From Aphrophora alni (lineage: Eukaryota > Arthropoda > Insecta > Hemiptera > Aphrophoridae): 64,000 nt of DNA. How positions within the stretch are numbered: the stretch's first letter is position 1; each line of letters opens with the position of its first letter. The stretch is taken from NCBI GenBank assembly GCA_963513935.1, contig OY740771.1, positions 16,076,954 through 16,140,953 of the forward strand, given 5' to 3'. The notes under the pieces were generated by a model that did no database searches, was not told the DNA's origin, and worked only from the letters and a program-made list of their open reading frames with translations. Positions 24,005 through 35,702 of this stretch are shown piece after piece. A program made the position numbers and the translations under genes.

Positions 24005-24391
24005 ATGGTTTTTACAAAGGTCCGCCTGTCTGATATCTATAGACTGCTCTACAACTCAAATGTGTTAACCGATTACATTGAAATTCAGTATTTGAGCATA
24101 TTTTTGCCATATCTTGGGAAGATTGTGTGTCCTTTTCCACTTATTAAAGTTGGGGAAAGAACGATGGAAAATTATATACAGATTTGGACACCTCTTTTGG
24201 CTAATTATAAAGCACACAAAACATTCATTCAATTTTTATTTTCCTTAGAAGATATTTGTAATAAATATTTTACATACATTTTTGTTACCATTTATTTAAC
24301 CGTAACTATGTTTACGCTTGAAAGAAAAATATTTTCAGAAATAAATTCAAATTTGGTGGGAATGTTTAAATTAATATTATTTATTAATTGA
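24005..24391 (+). CDS. unrecognised 128-residue reading frame
   Basis: The second longest open frame in the window. It is rich in I, F, L and Y, has two hydrophobic stretches (near residues 88-103 and 115-128) and matches no family I recognise. Coding bias cannot be told apart from AT-rich chance, and no splice sites or poly-A signal were tied to it. It is as likely to be non-coding. Confidence 0.15.
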   Translation: MVFTKVRLSDIYRLLYNSNVLTDYIEIQYLSIFLPYLGKIVCPFPLIKVGERTMENYIQIWTPLLANYKAHKTFIQFLFSLEDICNKYFTYIFVTIYLTVTMFTLERKIFSEINSNLVGMFKLILFIN

Positions 24392-24399
24392 GTAGATTA

Positions 24400-25431
24400 T
24401 AATATAAAAAGTAGTTAAGGGATGATACTCCCTTAACACTTTATATAGCATATTGTACAACTGATCCCTTAATACCTAATTTTAGGAGATTTGGCTTCAA
24501 CAGGTTGTAATAGACTAGCAAGAGATCAGCAAGAGGGTGAACTTCAAACAGCCTCAGCCTCTTGCCAGTAAGAGCCAAGTAGTCAAAGATTACAAGGCCA
24601 GCATTTTCATTGCTTATCCGCATAGTTTACACACAAGGATGTCCATATGAGTCAATCCATTATAATTTAAAGTTTACACATTTTTTTTTTTTTAATAATA
24701 AATTTTATTTTGAGAATGTATGTTGTTATAAATTGGTTTTGTATTTATTGATGAACTTATTTTTCACAGTGGTCACAAATTAAACTAACATTTTCAATTT
24801 TTTACCTTAGATTGAATATTTTATAAGACAACAATTTGTCATTTCCGTCCCATGTTCCGTTTTTTTTATTTTACAAGCTTAAAAAACACTTTCATTTTTA
24901 TTTTACAGTGTATTATGTTTAGTCTTGACATAATACATCACCTCATATTTTTTATTACATAATATATTTATTTTTTTAAAGAAAAATAACTATAACCTTG
25001 CAATATTTTTGTACTTTACAAAATTGCAATTTCATATTTAAAATTACAAAATGATTAGCATATATAAAAATTTATATTTTTAAGATGTTAAGTCAAATGT
25101 ATAATATCTGTAATATTTACCCCCAAAGGAAGTTTAAAATGAAAAGTGTTCTCAATTTTTTAAGCAAAATACTACGTGGGACGGAAATGACCAGTATGGG
25201 ACGGTATTGACAATATCACCAAGAGAACACATCTTCGTTGAATATTTATTTATATTATATTACAATATTAAATTTATATACCTAACACATCAACTGAAAA
25301 ATTAGAATTTGCATACATTTCATTGAAAGGTATTTGAACATTTTTTAGAAACAAACAAAACCATCTTTAGATCACAGTTAACAATATCTTTGTTTGTAAC
25401 TTCTTAATTTAAACTCTTAACTTTTGTTACA

Positions 25432-25469
<38 letters not shown>

Positions 25470-28380
25470 TATATAATAATATAATATATTCAGAGTACTG
25501 AACTTTAAGACCAGAGTTTCCCACTCCAAATCTAGCGGCTAAGAGTTCTTTCATCAATAATTTACTGTGAGCATGCAATAACACCCTATTATTGCTGAAA
25601 TTTTAATTTTTTTTCACTTGTTTATTGGTTTGACAACTCCTACAGTTGACTTATATCGTATGAATCTAGCTAGAGATCCTACCTTGATCGATCTTTAATT
25701 TATTTCCTTTAGTTTGGTAATTTATTTCAATAAAAACGAAAACACATTTTTCCCACATCATTTTCAAATCTATTTACATAACAACTTATAAATAGTGTGA
25801 GCATAAGTCGTGCAACACATCTGAAAACAGATTATTAAGAGCAACAACAATACGACACAGAGAGGAATCACAATCGTGCTCTATTACAAGGCCGCAGATT
25901 ACATATAGTCTTAAACTATAAAAATAATATCCAAATCAATCTAAGATCTAATACTGCAACAAAGAAACTTATTACAAATGAAGAATATTTATACAAAATG
26001 TTCTATTATATTGAGTTACTTGTAAATTCTAAAACTTTAAGAGATAAGACAGTTCTCCCTAAGGAAATATACTAAACTTTCATTTTTAGTATTACGAAAG
26101 TGCACTGTTCCAGTATGACATAGAACAGGCATCAAAAAAAGGCACCAAAAAGACTCAGTTTTCTCACAAGGCTTGTGGTTAGTAAACGGATCACCTCACA
26201 AGAGATTTTAAACATACATACGGACTACCTATTGACTAGTTCAGCGTTCCCCATCACAATATCTACTCTTGATAATCAAACAGTAGAGGTCTCTTGAAAA
26301 GCGAGGTGCCAATAGCAGAAATACCATGAGCTGATGTTGGATTAAATAAAGTACTTAAGTATTACCAGTATACATGTTGAAATTAGTAAATGAACAGAGA
26401 CCTTTTACAAGTTTCAACACTTCTGTTCTAGATTAATAAGTAATATATTTCTCTGTAACTAAGCTCTGAAACTACAATTTCTTTGAAAATAAAATGTTAT
26501 ATATGTCAAATAAGTCAATTGATGATTTCACTCCATAATAGATAGAAATAAAATGAATTGCTATTCGTTTTTAAAAGGACTGTTTGAATTTATACTCTTA
26601 TAATTTACTGACAAACTAAAATTTAGTTATAATTAAATTTAATGATTTTCAACTGATGATTTTACTTTATAATAACTAGAAATAAAATGAATTGCTATTC
26701 GTTTTAAAAAGGCTGTTTGAATTTATACTCTTATAATTTACTCACAAGTTAAAGTTTAGTTATAATTGAAAACAGATTTTAATTTTTTACATTTATAAAG
26801 ACAGTACATATTTTAACATAGTTAACTCAGTAAAATAAAACAGAAATTTTCTTTGACCTGGCTCAAGAGTTGTGAAAAGCGTTTGAAGACGAGGCATGAA
26901 GGCTGAAGATAATGTTTTTTGAATTTAGAAAGGAAAAGAAACTGCCCACATTTTAGTGAAGCTTCTGAATAGACTATGCTTACTTTATTTTATAATGAAG
27001 ATAGATTAACATGATGACTGTTGGAAAAGATAAATTTTAGAAAACCTTTCAAACGAAAGTCATCAGCGCAAAACTAGATCCGAACTGAACTTTTTATCTC
27101 GTGTGTGGGTCCCGTTAGTTAGCCTACGGCAAAATCACCTGACGCTGTTTTCAGAGTTGAACGCCAGGGTACAGCACCTCCCGGCAGTGAGTTTTATAGA
27201 CTTCAAGAAATAAAATACGTACGTCGGTACACCAGGACAAAAATTATCCAAGTATCTGTCTGCAATTTCGATATTTTTTTATCAAAATAAAAATAAATAA
27301 ACAGGAATTAGTTCATGAACATCGAAACTACCATTTTATTAAAAACATAAGTTTTGAATTGTCTAATGATATTTTATATGTAAACAGAAGGGAAGACATT
27401 TGAAGGTAAGCTGAAAAGTATTTGAAAACGGTCAATAGTAGAAATGATTTTTTTTTAACTTCTATGAATTTATAAATAGGAGTTTTCTTAAAAATTTTCC
27501 TTACATACATGTCTTTAAGATTGTAAGGTTACCAGAAATAAAAGCTTACAAGCAATTTTCAAGAGACTATTGAGATACACGCCATTTTGTTATTTTACCT
27601 CTGTGGTAGTGAGTGCTGTTAGTATATATATAGTCAAGTGAACCCCTGAAGGATATATATTTTATAGAGTTAAAACTACATGTTTGCACACTCAGGTGGT
27701 GTCTTCAGATTAGCTACCGTATGGAAATACCATCTGTGAATGTGGAAAATATGTTTTTATAAATTACTTGCAGAATGAAGAGGACTGTTATAACTCTATA
27801 AGGTATATATTTATTAATTTTATCAATAAACCGTCCATATGTTAAATAAACAATATGGAATTTTATGTGTATTACATTTACTGTGCTCAAAATTCCTTCC
27901 AAAAAATAACACCTTGCATAAATTGTATATGTGACTAATTAAAACACATTATCAACCTTATAAAACCATTCAAACCCTTAAAATGGAAGATTTACAATTG
28001 GAAAGAGGATCATCGTAACAACCTTCTTCTATTTTCTGCTTTCATTTCATAAGATCTCTTTAGAATAAACTTTTATGTATGAGTATAATTTTGATCCATT
28101 TCCCTCAATGATAGTTGGTAGCCACTTAAAATTATAAATTTTTAACTATAGTTTATTGCTGTCTTATTGGAGGACATGGATCGAAAATATTTCATTCATC
28201 AATAATTCTGTATTAGTCATTTGAATTGAGGAGTAGCCAGGCTGCCTTTTTATTGAACATTATACCCCCCCTCCTCCTGTATTATTGTAGGATCCTTTTA
28301 TGGGTTTAAATTAATATTTTAAAAATTTAAATTGTAATGAATTTCTGAAGTTCTTTCAGCTTGTCAGTGAACTAAACTTT
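24400..28380. other. long gene-poor stretch
   Basis: About 4 kb of AT-rich sequence with (AT)n at 25436-25467 and a local tandem duplication at 26516. The phrase TGGGACGG occurs twice near 25175-25205. Frames of 60-62 residues have no recognised content. The 60-residue minus-strand frame at 24441-24623 is less AT-biased than the rest, but I cannot assign it. Confidence 0.35.
26516..26777. repeat. 134-bp direct tandem duplication
   Basis: CAATTGATGATTTCACTCCA at 26516 and CAACTGATGATTTTACTTTA at 26650 begin two similar units. Both contain GAAATAAAATGAATTGCTAT and TTTGAATTTATACTCTTATA. About 10% divergence by eye. Confidence 0.8.
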
Positions 28381-28399
28381 GTTTTAAATAAATACTTAA

Positions 28400-28845
28400 G
28401 CCTTCGGCTATAACTCAAGTTTGCTGCAAATAACGAAGTCCAAACTGGTAAGTTTAATTCAACAACTGACATGTCTTGCAGTTACAGGACTCATTGGTGT
28501 TCCTGATGCAGATTTGAACTGTTGTCTTAACGTCCATTTACTGGATATGTCCATAATGACAGCTTTAAGAAAGTGTATATCGCCTATAATGCAAGAGACA
28601 ATGGAACCATACAAGACCTTCCAATAATATCTATGGTCACAAGAGCTTGTTTGTTGGAAATGATCTCTGACCATTTGAAGGTGCTGTATTTTTTCTCAAA
28701 ACTATTTACAGTAGTACTACCTGATCACAAGGAAGTGGTACTAGAGGGAAGGAAGCCTTTACCCATGTAAAATCTGGAGTGGTTCACAGATGACACTAAA
28801 ACTTGAGAAGGAATTCCTACTGCTGAAGAGAAAGTACTCAATGGT
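28400..28845 (+). pseudogene. LINE (R1/Jockey/I-type) reverse transcriptase-RNase H relic
   Basis: Frame 1 (28421-28560) reads SLIQQLTCLAVTG, matching the QRLACLxITGA motif that follows the reverse transcriptase in R1/Jockey-type LINEs. After a frame change the sequence runs through VVLPDHKEVVLEG to EWFTDDTKT at about 28780, which matches the RNase H start WFTDGSKT with Gly changed to Asp. A stop follows shortly after. Frameshift and stops mark it as dead. It ends where a family A repeat begins. Confidence 0.65.
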
Positions 28846-28849
28846 GTTT

Positions 28850-29125
28850 CGGTAAAAAATTGTTTTCCCTGTTGTTTAAAGGCAAAAATCTTTCGGTCAT
28901 CATCGGCTTAAAAAAAGAAGAAGAAGAGTATAAAGACCCCTAGTCCTCGAATACTTTAAGACGTCAAGACAGGAAAAGAACAAGAGTTAGTCAAGAGAGG
29001 TGAAAAGATGAAAGAGAAGGATTTAATTCAAGACTACATGAAGAAAGGTATAAATCCAGCTAGGTACCCTCAGGATTTCCAAGCCCTTGCTCAATAAAGT
29101 GAGCCACTGAGGGTTTCAGTTAGAA
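28850..29125 (-). mobile_element. dispersed repeat family A, near full-length copy
   Basis: On the minus strand: head ACCCTCAGTGGCTCAC, TTATTGAGCAAGGGC, TACCTAGCTGGATT, TTAAATCCTTCTCTTTCATC, then CTCTCTTGACTAACTCTTG, GAGGACTAGGGGTC, and the end CGATGATGACCGAAAG with TTTGCCTTTAAACAACAGGG. It serves as a reference for the family. Confidence 0.7.
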
Positions 29126-29129
29126 ATTA

Positions 29130-29620
29130 CACCCTTAATGGACTGTGACTGAGAAAACGTAAGATTTTGATACGATATTTATCACACAGGCCTTTCAGGG
29201 TCTTTTAAAGCTCTAGGATTTATTAAATTTAAGTCAAAGTTAGCTTGGGAGATTATAAAATCATGACCGGGTTGGGAGGAAATGTTTTTGAAAATACAGA
29301 TACAAAAATTTATTAATCTTAGTTTTTGAAATAATTTAAAAAAAAATTAAAATATTAAGTAATAGAATAGTTACTTTTAACAATATGTTTTCCAATATCA
29401 TCTTTACACAATATTAAGTACTCAAATAAATATCACTTTCTGTTATTTTAAAACCATACGACTATCACATTCTGTTACTTATAAAAACCATATGAACATC
29501 ACATTTTCTTACTTTTATAACCAAGTGAATTCACATCCTGTCACTCTTTACAACCATGTGGATGTCTAATTCTCTTAGTTTTTGAAACCCTTTAAATATT
29601 ACATTCTGTTACTCTTTCAC
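29130..29620. other. NEK 3' flank
   Basis: AT-rich sequence downstream of the NEK stop codon, containing imperfect repeats of TAAAACCATAYGAAYATCAC (29440-29560). The reverse complement of TTTATT at 29309-29314 is an AATAAA on the minus strand and could serve NEK polyadenylation. Confidence 0.4.
29309..29314 (-). terminator. candidate NEK polyadenylation signal AATAAA
   Basis: Minus-strand AATAAA about 313 bases past the NEK stop codon, the nearest canonical signal I see. Usage is not shown by the sequence. Confidence 0.3.
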
Positions 29621-29626
29621 AAAGCT

Positions 29627-29836
29627 TTAGCTTACATAACGTCTAACGCAACCTTTAGCCACAGATACCGTCGATGGTGGTCCTCCTGGTGTTGTTCGTT
29701 GAGGTGGAATGGGCAATCTTGGAGTAGGCTGTGAGTTAAAATATCCATGCATTTCTTGAGCAATGGCATAAACATATTCTATATTTGGTCTCCGTGATGG
29801 CTCTGGTGTAATGCATGCAGCTATCAAATTACGTAT
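29627..29836 (-). CDS. Nek7: NEK6/7 exon 5 (residues 258-326 and stop)
   Basis: Acceptor TTTCAG before ATACGT. It encodes [30 protein letters not shown], then a tail of about 37 residues with [16 protein letters not shown]-x-x-x-C-I-x-P-x-P-x-x-R-P is the kinase subdomain XI signature. The tail is longer than in vertebrate NEK7 and poorly conserved. Confidence 0.92.
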   Translation of the reverse strand: MRNLIAACITPEPSRRPNIEYVYAIAQEMHGYFNSQPTPRLPIPPQRTTPGGPPSTVSVAKGCVRRYVS

Positions 29837-32800
29837 CTGAAACATGAATAAGTTATCATTTTAAAGGTAACTATTACATGAAGATATACAAAATTGCAAT
29901 TCGAAATGTTTGCTACTGATCACTGGAAAAAAATAAGTCATCAAATCTTGAAAAAAATCATAAAACTAGATGTGTTAGATAAATAGGTTGTAAGCAGGTT
30001 AGTTTGGTAGATGTGGATTGAATAGAGAGCTCAATGAGATTGGATGAAGGTCTGAACATAGGAAAGCTTAAGTGGGTGATCAATACAATAATAGGGTTCA
30101 CTTAACAGAAATCTCAAAACAATAGATTTGAAAGATGCCATATCTTGTGGTAGATGTAACTTGAATCCTTTATTAAAGGTAAATTCCATGTTTGGAGTTT
30201 TCAAAAGATGAATTCCAAAAACTGTGGAAGTACACCAAAACGATGTTTCTGAAAACGAAATTGCATTAGATATAGACTATCTAAAAGACATTCAAACAGG
30301 AGCTTTAAGAGTAACCTGAAGCCTCTGTAGAATATAAAAGAAAATTTCCAATCTGAATTCAATGTTTACACAACACCTGTGGTAATTGCTGAGGCATAAA
30401 GATAATTTAGCCTGCGAATCTGTGATAAAAAATGTCTATATTCTATTGTTTTTAATGTGGTTTTAAGGCGAAAAACCATTGCTGTCATTATCGCCTTATG
30501 CTCCAAAGTCAAGCACAGTGATTTATAATCAGAGATTTCTTGCTCAACATTGACAGTTACACTTTGTGAAATAATTTATGTTTTGTTAGCCGAAAGGCAA
30601 GAAAGGTCCTTACTATTCTTGTTTTCATGTGTTCAATGATTTATAACTATATAAAAAATTTTAAAAATGAAAGATTTGAACAGTACAGTTAACATCGATT
30701 GTCAAGTGAGAAGAGGTCTCTTAATCTAAAAAATATACATACGCGTATATCAAGAATCAGCCGTTTTTGATCTACATTATTCTCGGAAGACATTCACTTG
30801 ACGTCATTGTTGCCACCAATGTATGTTTTAAAAAAATGGCTATTGAATGAAAGAAGAAAGGTAGTATGAAGCCTGCCTCAACTCTCTACACATTTCATTT
30901 AGTTTATTATCTTTTTCTGTCAATAAAATTGTTTATATAAGTTTGTAATTAACACACTGGAAATAAATATATAACTACACACGGTACAAACATAACAAAT
31001 TCCAATTGAACAACAATTAATAATATCAATTAGCCAACAAATATAATTACAATAACAAAGCAATATTTATATAACTAATATATCCATAAATCCACATATT
31101 TATTCCCTTTCCATAGTGTTCATGAACAAAACTCACACACTGAATATAATAAACTTAATAAATTAAAATTTATTTAAATTGTTTATATAGTTTATAGATT
31201 TTTGACATATATTAAATCGAGTCCTTTATAAATCTATGCTGAACTAATCTAAACCCCCCCCCCTTTCCTTGTGTCGTAAAAATAAAAATTACTATTGTGA
31301 CGTTTTGTTGTCACCATTCCTAATATTGATTATAATCATGATTAATAGAACTTACCGTCTTCAATATTCTTCTTTCACATTCAACAACGGGAGTTTCGGA
31401 TATTCAGCCGTTCTCAAGTTGAACAGGATATATTCCTTTGTCAATTAAGACTTACTGTACATTAATAAAATAACACTTCATACATATACGTAAAAATAAT
31501 AAATTAACTTTAAAAAGCAGTTTATTATACAGTTCAGTCATTGGTACCCGAACAGTTAGACCCACTGTCACGATACATACTGCTTTTCTATTTTCATTTA
31601 TTATTTTTGTGCATGTGTATAAAGTGTTATTTTAGTAATGTACAGTAATTGTTAATTGATAAAGAGATACATCCTGCTCAACTTGAGAATGTCTGAAGTC
31701 AAAAATGTTGAACGGTGAAAGAAGAACATTGAAGACTGTAAGTCCTATTAATCATAGTAGGCTATATACTGTGTGGTTATTAAATCATAGTCACATAGAC
31801 AATCATACAAACACATTAATACTCATATAACAATATATACATTTGTATACTACATCAAACTAATTAAAAATAAATTTAAAAGATACATTACTGTTGAGAC
31901 CGAAGGTTCTTGGTGAAATTCCATGTTTAAAGAAAAAATAATAAAACACAATTTTTTCCATTTTGTAACTTCCACTTTTTATTAGTCTAGCCGACCAATG
32001 GTTTCGCCTGCTAAGGCATTGACGAGGCTGTATTACTCTTATTACTGCAGTATACAGTCTCGTCAATGCCTTAGCAGGCGAAACCATTGGTCGGTTAGAC
32101 TAATAAAAAGTGGAAGTTACAAAATAAAAAATTGTGTTTTATTATTTTTTCTTTAAAAGATACGTAAACCATTTTATTTTGAGTATGGTTTAAATTTTGT
32201 ATTGTTTTTTTAAACATGCTTACAAGCATTTCAGATTGGCCTCCCACTAAAGAAAAATGACATATCTAGTTTTAGAGTTAAGTATTTTAGGACAGATTGG
32301 AAAGAGGAATTGTTACATGTCTGGTAATACAACCAGAAAAAATATCCTGACGAAGAAGAATCAAGAACAAATTAAAAAGCGTTTCCTGGTTTGGTATCTT
32401 CAAATGATCTTAATTAATAATGTACTAACCTGGGCAGAGTATATGTATAATGTACTAACCTGGGCAGAGTATATGTTAGATGGCAGTGGGGGGTACTCGC
32501 AGCGTTCTATTTTCTTACACAAAATTAACAAATTTATCCTGTCCCCATGAAAAGGTGATTGTAGAGCAGCCATCTATAACAAGACAATGAAATACATTTT
32601 TTAATTTAATTGAAATTCAATTTTGCAAATGCAATTATAACATACTTGTTTAAATAAATCTTGCTACACAATTAATAGTTGATGTGATAGGTCACAAATT
32701 ATAATTAATAATCAGCTTTGTTGATGGCCTCGATTCCAATATATACAGACTGCTCAGTTGAACGAAATCAGCTAGGATTTAGAGATAAGAAGAAATTTTT

Positions 32801-35667
32801 AAAACACCATTTTCAATGCCTTGTAAATTGACAATCCTTTGTAATTCATTTACGCATGCTGAGATCATATATTTCAAATTGAAGAACCTCATCATGTGCA
32901 AGCACATAATATACTGGATGTATACTGTTCCAAAAGTATTACATAATCTCTTCTGTACAGATTGAAGTAGTATAATAAAACTTTGTGAATGTATTTCGAT
33001 AAATGAGACCTTCTTGTGAAAAATTTCAACCCCAACTCTCCTAAAAAAGCAGGTCCTATTTATCGAAAGACATCCCCAAAGTTTCATTTCCTATTTCAAT
33101 GTGTTCAAAAATTACATAACAGATCCCATACTTTTGGAACACCCAGTATATATGTGTAATTTTTAGTGTAATCAGTTTCATTTTTTTTTTTAATTGAGTC
33201 TTCAACAAGCACATTAGTTCAGGTCAACAATATGCTCAGGTCTACCTTCTCAGATTCCAGTCCTTGTTCTACCCTTTGTTTTAGAGCCATCTGTAACCAC
33301 TACAACTCAAATTAGAATCAAACGGTTTATTCATATTCTTGTAAAATTCTTTAATTGATTTTTCTTTATAACATAACATAGAAATCTTATAAATAATAGT
33401 TAATCAATTTCGACAGCAATTATACACACCAACAAGACAACGTTTCATAGACCAAATCATCATTTTAATTTTGCTTGTTCATCGTAGTGGAAATTGATAT
33501 GTTTCAATTATTAGTTACAAATTTTTCATAAGTTTCACTTTATAATTTAATTGATCAGAAGTTGTATGTCTTTATAAATTACAATATTTAATACATACCT
33601 CATACAGAAGGCATCCTAAAGACCAAATGTCACTGCTGAATGTATAACCGTGCTCGTGAATTCTTTCTGGACTCATGTAGTAAGGAGTACCAACCATGGA
33701 ATGAGCTGCAATAGTTTTAGCGCTAAAAAACCGTCCTAAGCCCAAATCTCCAAGCTTAACCATACCTTGCGCTGTTATAAATACATTTTCTGGTTTTATA
33801 TCTATAAGAAAGAAAGTTTAAATACAATATTATCAATAATTTTTAAAGACATTCTGTTCAGTGTGTAAATTCTGCATACATTGAATAAAAATAAAACCAT
33901 CGATATATTGGTATAGTACAAGCACTTCAAAACAAAACCAGATAGTTTATTAAATTATAAATATAACTTTGCATCCAACTGTTTGTATGATATTATAGCC
34001 ATCATAGAAAACAAAACCTAATCCTGACCATAAGATCCAACCAAGCCTGATAGAAACTACCTTGGTATATAGTTGACTACCACAAGTATAAGATATGGCC
34101 ACGTCATCTGATGATGGTACTAGTATCGAAACAGCTATCATGACAAAATAAAATAAACATCTAAAACAAAGACTGCAAGGCATAAGTAGAAACATTATAA
34201 TTTGATACTAAGCAATTAATAAAGAAAAATGGAAATTAATAAAAATTCTCTTTTTAACATAATGTAATATGTGTAGATTTGTATCAGTATGGGTGTAGGT
34301 TTGATTTATCAGGGTACAAAGTTGGAAGTTTGTTTAACTTTTCAACCAATGTTCAGAATTCCACTTTAACCAAGACTCAATGTCTTTAAGGAGTCAATGT
34401 TATTGGTGCTATGTTCAATGACTGAATTCCAGAGATTAGAAGCATTAATTGTGAACAAAAGATTAGGAAGGCCTTGTAAAAGTCTTTATTAAGTCATTGT
34501 TTTTATTCTGCCACATAGAAAACCATTCCTGAAACCTTGTCCTATGATAGAAATAATAAAAGGTGGTTTTTTAATCAATAAGAATCGCCAAATGTTCTGA
34601 AGAATTACTATTTTCCAAGAAAAACAGTATTATTTTTAATGATCTCAGTGAGCGAATCAGTCTCTACACGAAAACTTTGAGAAAGATTATGAGAATATTG
34701 GCAATTAATGTTGAAAAAATGTACTATGTAAGTCCGGAAAATTCAAATTTAATATTGATGACTTAATGATATTTTTTTATAAATGAACAGCAAGGAACAT
34801 ATACTTTAAGCGTAAGTAGTTGAAAACAGCCACCAAATTGATTTTTTGAATTCTATGAATTACTGATTGGAGTTTTATTCAAAGATTGCCCCCCTCAAGG
34901 GCTCACTTCTAGCAATGACTACATAAATACTATAAGACACGACATAGGATAGGGAAATAGTCTACGCTTTACGGGTGCTGTTCGTCACAAGTTTGACACA
35001 CAGCTATCAGAAAGCGCTAGCAGCAGGTGCTTGACTGTACGCATCCCACTTGGTTGAGACTGTACAACTGTTGACCTCTCTCTCACAAACCTTCTCACTT
35101 ACTTCTGTCAGCATAGTCAGTGTTGTCAGTTCGTGCGCTGAGATAAGAGATTCTCGACCTTCCCTCGCATCTCTGGTCCCATATGTGGCAACAGTGCGTT
35201 TTCTCTTACCCGCCTGAAACATTGTTTGACCGTAGAGCCACCTAGCGCCAGTCACATCAACTTCAGATTCTCTAGCAGAGCGACCTAGCGGGTATTGGAC
35301 AACTCAAGAATAAGCGTAGAATATTTAACATGGCCATGTCGTGTCTTATAGTATTTATGTAGTCATTGCTTCTAGTGAGTATTTGGCAATACAGAGGGAC
35401 CTAGCTGAATGTACATGTAGTCTTGTGTTAGATCCCTCTCATCATCCCTTTCCTATCATGCCTCTCAACCAGTTCTTACTCTCTTCTGACCCTTAGGCTA
35501 TTAGAGTATGCAAGAGCCTTTATTTTATTTTAATATTCTTCACCGTACTGGAGAGCTTATAAATAATAATATATTTGTTCTACTTATGTCTGCTCATCCA
35601 AAATTGTATCAATGCATTACTGCCGTTTCGACTATTTATTCAGCCATGGTCACATGCGTTATTTTCG

Positions 35668-35702
<35 letters not shown>

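Noticed and set aside
28459..28674. Minus-strand 71-residue frame
   Set aside because: Antisense shadow of the LINE RNase H relic on the plus strand.
32257..32550. 97-residue plus-strand frame
   Set aside because: It overlaps NEK exon 4 on the opposite strand and its repeat NVLTWAEYM is the 30-base donor duplication read backwards.
32779..33087. 102-residue minus-strand frame inside NEK intron 3
   Set aside because: Lies between two NEK exons on the same strand, no domain; treated as chance.
29837..33598. Apparent absence of the NEK helix F-G exon
   Set aside because: At first it seemed missing because it is only 114 bases; re-reading found it at 32460-32573 with correct phase.
35007..35255. 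82-residue frame as a transposase
   Set aside because: No DDE or zinc-finger motif; the enclosing 456-bp element is too short for a transposase.
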